A DNA stretch of 9,275 bases. It comes from CAIRDP01 sp037141915 (GTDB lineage Bacteria; Bacteroidota; Bacteroidia; Bacteroidales; FEN-979). Made by a program: the position numbers and the translations under genes. Shown piece after piece: positions 6,243 to 9,275 of this stretch. The stretch spans positions 1 to 9,275 of the forward strand of contig JBAXBP010000139.1 of assembly GCA_037141915.1 (NCBI GenBank), given 5' to 3'. Below the pieces are notes generated by a model. That model saw nothing but the letters and a program-made list of their open reading frames with translations, ran no database searches and was not told the DNA's origin. Within the stretch, counting starts at the first letter, position 1, and every line of letters starts with the position of its first letter.

Positions 6243-7514
6243 TTATTTGAACATAAAATCGGTATTTTCAATAGTTGGCATGTCAGTTGGCTGTGAATAC
6301 TGGAAGCCGCCTGAAGGTGCCATGTAGCCAAGGTCGGAAGCCAGCTGGGTCAGCTTGGTTTTCTGATCGGCCGAAAGGTTGTTCCAGACCTGGGTAAAGG
6401 TAGTCGCATAATAATAACTAAGTTCGCCATCCAGCTCGCCATACCTTTGTGAAAGAGCAATCACTGTGGATGAATCGGCTGTGCCTGAAGCCAGGAATTT
6501 CCTGAGTTCCGTAGAGATAGCTTCTCTTTTACTGACAAGCTCCATGAGTGCACTGCGCTGCTGATCAACAATACCTTTCACCAGGTCGGCCTGCGTTGTA
6601 TTGAGGACTGCAAGGAAATTCTGGCCGGCATTAGCGGTAAGCGTTTCATCTATGGTGTAATTGGGATTCCCCATGGCCGGCCAGTCCTTCAGGTAAAATG
6701 AACCGAAATATGTTCCATGTCTTTCAGGACAGAAATAGGTGTCGGACGAAACTGACCCTGCATACCAGGCATACATTTCGCTGGCATAGGTCATCACGGC
6801 AACATTGACATCCTGGGGAAGATTCAGCCCCTGCAGGGGATTCGACAGGGTACTGTCCCAATTGGCCACGCCGTTGAGGGCTTTAAGGGCATCCATCTTT
6901 GCTTTCTGTTCGCTTGTAAAGGACCCGATCACCCTGCCGAACAGTTTGGCCCTGTCGTAACTGATCTGGCCGTCGAGAGTGTATAATTGGGAGAAGTAGC
7001 TTAAAACTGCATCCTCGTTCAAACTGCTTGTTCCGGATGGGATATCACCTTCTTTCAGCCTGCGGAACGCCTTCAATAAGGGATAGCGCTTATAAGCGAA
7101 TGCATTGATCTGGTCAATCTGGTTTTGTGCCCGTTCCACGTACATATTAACCTGGTCGGTGGTCAGGATATGAAGCACATTGAATGCAATGATAGTGACG
7201 AAGCTGGTATTATGCCCGAGCTTTGTAGGATCATTGTCGCGAAGGCACTGAAAACCGCTGTAGTCCGCCACCTTACCCGGGGGCAAAAAAGACTGTGAAC
7301 CGAGACAGCCCGTGAGGAATGCCAGGCCGTCAAAAGCAATGGTATTTCTCTGGGCTTCATCCGAGATGGCCTGGGTGATGGTATACTGGTCAGTATTAAT
7401 TACACTGGCCGCTGAGGAGGTTGAGGTTTCATCGGTCTTTTTGCATTGGGCAACAACTGTTGTTAATGCGATGAACATGAGACCTGATAAAATTCCGAAG
7501 AATCTTGTTTTCAT
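6243..7514 (-). CDS. Secreted helical protein of two tandem LTxxQ modules (function unknown)
   Basis: From the ATG at 7514 the product has 423 residues with a good signal peptide (MKTRFFGILSGLMFIALTTVVA|QCKK). An in-frame ATG at 7595, 2 bases after GGGAG, would add 27 residues before it, so the start is unsettled. The mature protein contains an internal duplication. Module 1 (about residues 77-210) has ADYSGFQCLRD, LTTDQ, SQLYTLDGQISY and FTSEQKAKMDAL. Module 2 (about 260-391) has GTYFGSFYLKD, LNTTQ, SQRYGELDGELSY and LSADQKTKLTQL in the same order with nearly the same spacing. LTxxQ-type motifs recall Spy/CpxP chaperones, but the modules are longer, so homology is only suggested. Four Cys (24, 70, 90, 262) are present. 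VAQC is a poor lipobox because of Gln at -1, so I favour a soluble periplasmic protein. It is the first gene of the sensor operon. Confidence 0.82.
   Translation of the reverse strand: MKTRFFGILSGLMFIALTTVVAQCKKTDETSTSSAASVINTDQYTITQAISDEAQRNTIAFDGLAFLTGCLGSQSFLPPGKVADYSGFQCLRDNDPTKLGHNTSFVTIIAFNVLHILTTDQVNMYVERAQNQIDQINAFAYKRYPLLKAFRRLKEGDIPSGTSSLNEDAVLSYFSQLYTLDGQISYDRAKLFGRVIGSFTSEQKAKMDALKALNGVANWDSTLSNPLQGLNLPQDVNVAVMTYASEMYAWYAGSVSSDTYFCPERHGTYFGSFYLKDWPAMGNPNYTIDETLTANAGQNFLAVLNTTQADLVKGIVDQQRSALMELVSKREAISTELRKFLASGTADSSTVIALSQRYGELDGELSYYYATTFTQVWNNLSADQKTKLTQLASDLGYMAPSGGFQYSQPTDMPTIENTDFMFK
6342..6737 (-). repeat. Internal module 2 of the duplicated LTxxQ protein
   Basis: This segment encodes the second copy of the module, with ordered landmarks FCPERHGTYFGSFYLKD, LNTTQ, SQRYGELDGELSY and LSADQKTKLTQL. 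It aligns with the segment at 6885-7286. The SQxYxxLDGxxSY signature is identical at its fixed positions and stands 19 residues before the last LTxxQ-type motif in both copies. Similarity is visible in protein but not obviously in DNA, so the duplication is old. Confidence 0.7.
6885..7286 (-). repeat. Internal module 1 of the duplicated LTxxQ protein
   Basis: This segment encodes the first copy, with FLPPGKVADYSGFQCLRD, LTTDQ, SQLYTLDGQISY and FTSEQKAKMDAL. It carries extra residues before the SQxY signature compared with module 2 (KEGDIPSGTSSLNEDAV against ASGTADSSTV). Distances from the Tyr of YxGxxxLxD to the two LTxxQ-type motifs are 32 and 114 residues here, against 35 and 111 in module 2. 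Confidence 0.7.
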
Positions 7515-7694
7515 AACTTTGATCATTGTAACCCGAAACTTGCCAACTATCGTGCTGTTCAGGTTTTCCCGGTAATTTACTTCTGTTGTTTTCATAACTC
7601 CCTGTTTTTGGTAGTGATTAAGAATTGATACTCATGATTCAGGGTCGAAATGTTTCATGTTTTTTAGTTTTGATGGAACCTTGTTTTACCGAAG
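7515..7694 (-). other. Leader region of the LTxxQ/two-component operon
   Basis: About 180 bases separate the predicted transcription start from the ATG at 7514. The leader contains GGGAG at 7604-7600, just 2 bases before an in-frame ATG at 7595. Both in-frame starts begin ATGAAAACA. Two tiny reading frames, MKHFDPES (7658-7632) and MSINS (7635-7618), overlap as ATGA, but nothing shows they are translated. I see no recognisable riboswitch or other conserved RNA. Confidence 0.35.
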
Positions 7695-7700
7695 TTTCAG

Positions 7701-7732
7701 CAAACATAAAGCCAAACCAGGATCCTGACAAA
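7701..7732 (-). promoter_or_regulatory. Bacteroidota-type promoter of the LTxxQ/two-component operon
   Basis: On the minus strand TTTG (7732-7729) is followed after exactly 20 bases by TATGTTTG (7708-7701), a full match to TAnnTTTG. The start of transcription would fall near 7694. It is the only good match in the gap and can drive all four genes down to 3595, because their spacings (12 bases, 48 bases and a 4-base overlap) leave no room for a further strong promoter. Confidence 0.72.
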
Positions 7733-7742
7733 TAAGTTCAGC

Positions 7743-7771
7743 AAACCGGGGGGGTATTATACCGAAACCGG
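7743..7771 (-). promoter_or_regulatory. Candidate LytTR operator: direct repeat CCGGTTT, 22 bases start to start
   Basis: On the minus strand CCGGTTT occurs at 7771-7765 and again at 7749-7743, about two helical turns apart, and the nearer copy ends 10 bases before the -33 element of the operon promoter. LytTR regulators such as AgrA and AlgR bind paired direct repeats with about this spacing upstream of -35 regions. The operon encodes a LytTR regulator, so autoregulation is plausible. The repeat core is only 7 bases and no second target is known, so this is inference. Confidence 0.4.
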
Positions 7772-7798
7772 ATATTTTATCAGTGAAGTCTGGGTAAG

Positions 7799-7817
7799 GC
7801 CGGTGACAATCTCCGGC
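7799..7817 (-). terminator. Possible hairpin terminator after the DUF1566 gene
   Basis: Seven bases beyond the stop codon of the DUF1566 gene lies a 5-base GC-rich inverted repeat, GCCGG-N9-CCGGC. No T-run follows it on the minus strand, so it is not a standard intrinsic terminator. Its position between two independently promoted units is the main support. Confidence 0.3.
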
Positions 7818-7823
7818 AGTCTT

Positions 7824-9275
7824 CTAGAGCTTGATTATCTTACAGGTTGACAGGGAGCCGTCAAAAGAAACATTGATTACAAAAATCCCGGGAGGAAGGT
7901 CAGCAAGATTCAAATATGCAGCCTTGGTATTGGTAAAACTGATATCCCTGACCTTAAGACCAAGTGCATTAAAGATCTCAACATGAAACCGGGATAAAAC
8001 CTTATCAAGGGAAACGGTGCAAAAATCCGAAACAGGATTGGGATAAATATCCAGGAAACCGTTTGTTTTATTTTCATTAAGTCCCGTTGTGTTATCGCAG
8101 GTTCGAACAAGGCGGATGAAGTTCATACCGCGTATTGCATCTCCCTGGGGGCCGTGTGCATAACCGGTGTAGGTGACTCCTCCAACAGTTACATAATGAA
8201 TTGATGCATAAGGGAATGGAGGCCCGACCTTGGGATCGCTTCGCTGGCCGCCTGCCCCATGAACATCAACCCAGCTGGTCTGGGTCTGGGGCCAGCCCAA
8301 TGCCCTCCCGAAAGGAACATAATCAGCCTCGCCTCCTCCCGTATTGTTAGTACTGTACCCTGCATGAGTTGTTCCCGACCAGTAATATGGAAAATCGGGC
8401 TGGCCCGCTTCATTGAGAATTGACGTACAGTTAAAGAAACCCGCATTAATGGCAGGCAGGCCGTCAAAGTCAGGTGCATGCGAATAGTCGACAATGCTTT
8501 GCAACTCTTTTATACTGGGCATCCTCCAGTCATTATGACCAAGATAAGCTGCATTATTCTGAGCCTGTACCCAGGCCAGGGCATTGATCCATTCCAGGCC
8601 GGAACCATTATCGTTTTTAGCCCACATCAGCCCGGTAGCCTGGTCTGTGACGGTCAGATTGCCATTATCAACGAAATTATTCAGCCCGTAATTCGCCGGT
8701 CCTCTTACTAACTGCACATAGAATGTCTTGGTCTGGCCGCTCAGCGCATCCACCGTATCATAACCTTTTATTCTTCCATCGGAGAAATTCACCCCGAAAT
8801 CTTTCATATATCCCGATTCACTGGGGTTTTTGATAAACGTCGTATTCGACATATATTGCTGGTCAATCAGGCGCTCGCCCTGGGCGGTGTTCCCATAGGC
8901 GAATTTGAAATAATTTGTATCGATGAAAGGAGTAAGAACAGAGGGGTTTATTCCGTTATTTCCGCCCGGGTCATTGCCTCGCCCGTCGTACAATGAATAA
9001 AGTTCCTTGATGGTCGGAATACGCCAGTCGCTGAACCCGCCGTAATTTAAATTGTTGACGGAATTAACCCATAACTGGGCTGCAGCGAAGCACATCCTGT
9101 TGGCTTTTACAGGAGGTGTGTTGGTGGTATTTGGACTGCGCATCCAGGTTAAACCGGTATTGGTGTCATAAACAGTTCTGCCATCCGTACTCAGAATGTA
9201 ACCTGCCGGGTTAATTGTATATGCCGCGTCCTGTCCGTAAAATGCCTGCCCCGGAGAAGGGCAGGAGATCTCACC
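7824..9275 (-). CDS. Secreted protein with two DUF1566 (Lcl C-terminal-like) modules and T9SS tail, 5' end outside window
   Basis: The frame is open from base 9275 to the stop at 7824, giving 483 residues. The ATG at 9143 is internal, because typical module sequence continues upstream of it (GRTVYDTNTGLTW). Module 1 covers about residues 34-192, with DTNTGLTWMRS, GGFSDWRIPTIKELYSLYD and the closing FYVQLVRG. Module 2 covers about 207-392, with DQATGLMWAK, GHNDWRMPSIKELQSIVDY, YYWSGTTH and the closing NFIRLVRT. DUF1566/Lcl_C domains occur in secreted and surface proteins; in Legionella Lcl the domain is linked to binding host and polysaccharide ligands. Residues about 411-483 (IYPNPVSDFCTVSLDK ... 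CKIIKL) are a type A T9SS tail, so the protein should reach the surface or medium. A role in adhesion or glycan binding is plausible but unproved. Nothing suggests that it is truncated other than by the window edge. Confidence 0.9.
   Translation of the reverse strand, partial: GEISCPSPGQAFYGQDAAYTINPAGYILSTDGRTVYDTNTGLTWMRSPNTTNTPPVKANRMCFAAAQLWVNSVNNLNYGGFSDWRIPTIKELYSLYDGRGNDPGGNNGINPSVLTPFIDTNYFKFAYGNTAQGERLIDQQYMSNTTFIKNPSESGYMKDFGVNFSDGRIKGYDTVDALSGQTKTFYVQLVRGPANYGLNNFVDNGNLTVTDQATGLMWAKNDNGSGLEWINALAWVQAQNNAAYLGHNDWRMPSIKELQSIVDYSHAPDFDGLPAINAGFFNCTSILNEAGQPDFPYYWSGTTHAGYSTNNTGGGEADYVPFGRALGWPQTQTSWVDVHGAGGQRSDPKVGPPFPYASIHYVTVGGVTYTGYAHGPQGDAIRGMNFIRLVRTCDNTTGLNENKTNGFLDIYPNPVSDFCTVSLDKVLSRFHVEIFNALGLKVRDISFTNTKAAYLNLADLPPGIFVINVSFDGSLSTCKIIKL

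Noticed and set aside
7442..7450. Cys near the end of the signal peptide of the duplicated LTxxQ protein as a lipobox Cys
   Set aside because: The sequence is VAQC, with Gln at -1, where Gly, Ala or Ser is expected. Cleavage before Gln fits better.
7618..7658. Tiny overlapping frames MKHFDPES and MSINS in the operon leader
   Set aside because: Both are very short, lack a clear ribosome binding site and show no regulatory codon pattern such as repeated amino acids of one type. Chance is enough to explain them.
9141..9143. ATG at 9143 as the start of the DUF1566 gene
   Set aside because: The same frame runs open to the window edge and encodes recognisable module sequence upstream, so the ATG is internal.
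1..9275. CRISPR arrays, insertion sequences, tRNA or rRNA genes, integration sites
   Set aside because: I looked on both strands and saw no spaced repeats, terminal inverted repeats with a transposase, or RNA-gene signatures. The window is continuous coding sequence with short gaps.

Overview
All six genes of this window lie on the minus strand. The phylum is almost certainly Bacteroidota. Three proteins end in YPNP-type tails of type IX secretion (T9SS) cargo, a LytS-type kinase is paired with a LytTR regulator, all four visible signal peptides place Gln just after the likely cleavage point, and two intergenic gaps hold the phylum's TTTG-N20-TAnnTTTG promoter. I cannot place it more finely. 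There are no RNA genes, mobile elements or CRISPR arrays.

Right to left, in the direction of transcription: (1) 9275-7824 is the 3' part of a gene for a secreted protein with two DUF1566 (Lcl C-terminal-like) modules and a T9SS tail; its start is outside the window. (2) 7823-7515 holds a hairpin, a pair of direct repeats, a strong promoter match and a long leader. (3) 7514-3595 is a tight four-gene run: a secreted protein made of a duplicated LTxxQ-bearing module, a smaller Spy/CpxP-like periplasmic protein, a four-helix LytS-type histidine kinase with a Pro-rich periplasmic loop, and a LytTR response regulator that overlaps the kinase by ATGA. (4) After a 144-base gap, 3450-1813 encodes a secreted metallophosphoesterase with a phosphatase-type N-domain and a T9SS tail. 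(5) After another promoter, 1704-1 encodes an arylsulfotransferase-like beta-propeller protein with a FlgD-like/T9SS tail, cut by the left edge.

The most interesting part is the four-gene run. Two exported helical proteins with LTxxQ motifs are co-encoded with a kinase whose only sizeable extracytoplasmic segment is a Pro-rich repeat loop. The layout resembles the Cpx (CpxP-CpxAR) and Zra (ZraP-ZraSR) envelope-stress systems, but is built on a LytS/LytTR chassis. Direct repeats 22 bases apart just upstream of the operon promoter are a plausible LytTR operator, which would make it autoregulated. These links are inferred from gene order, motifs and spacing. The flanking secreted phosphoesterase, sulfotransferase-like and DUF1566 proteins may be targets or unrelated neighbours.
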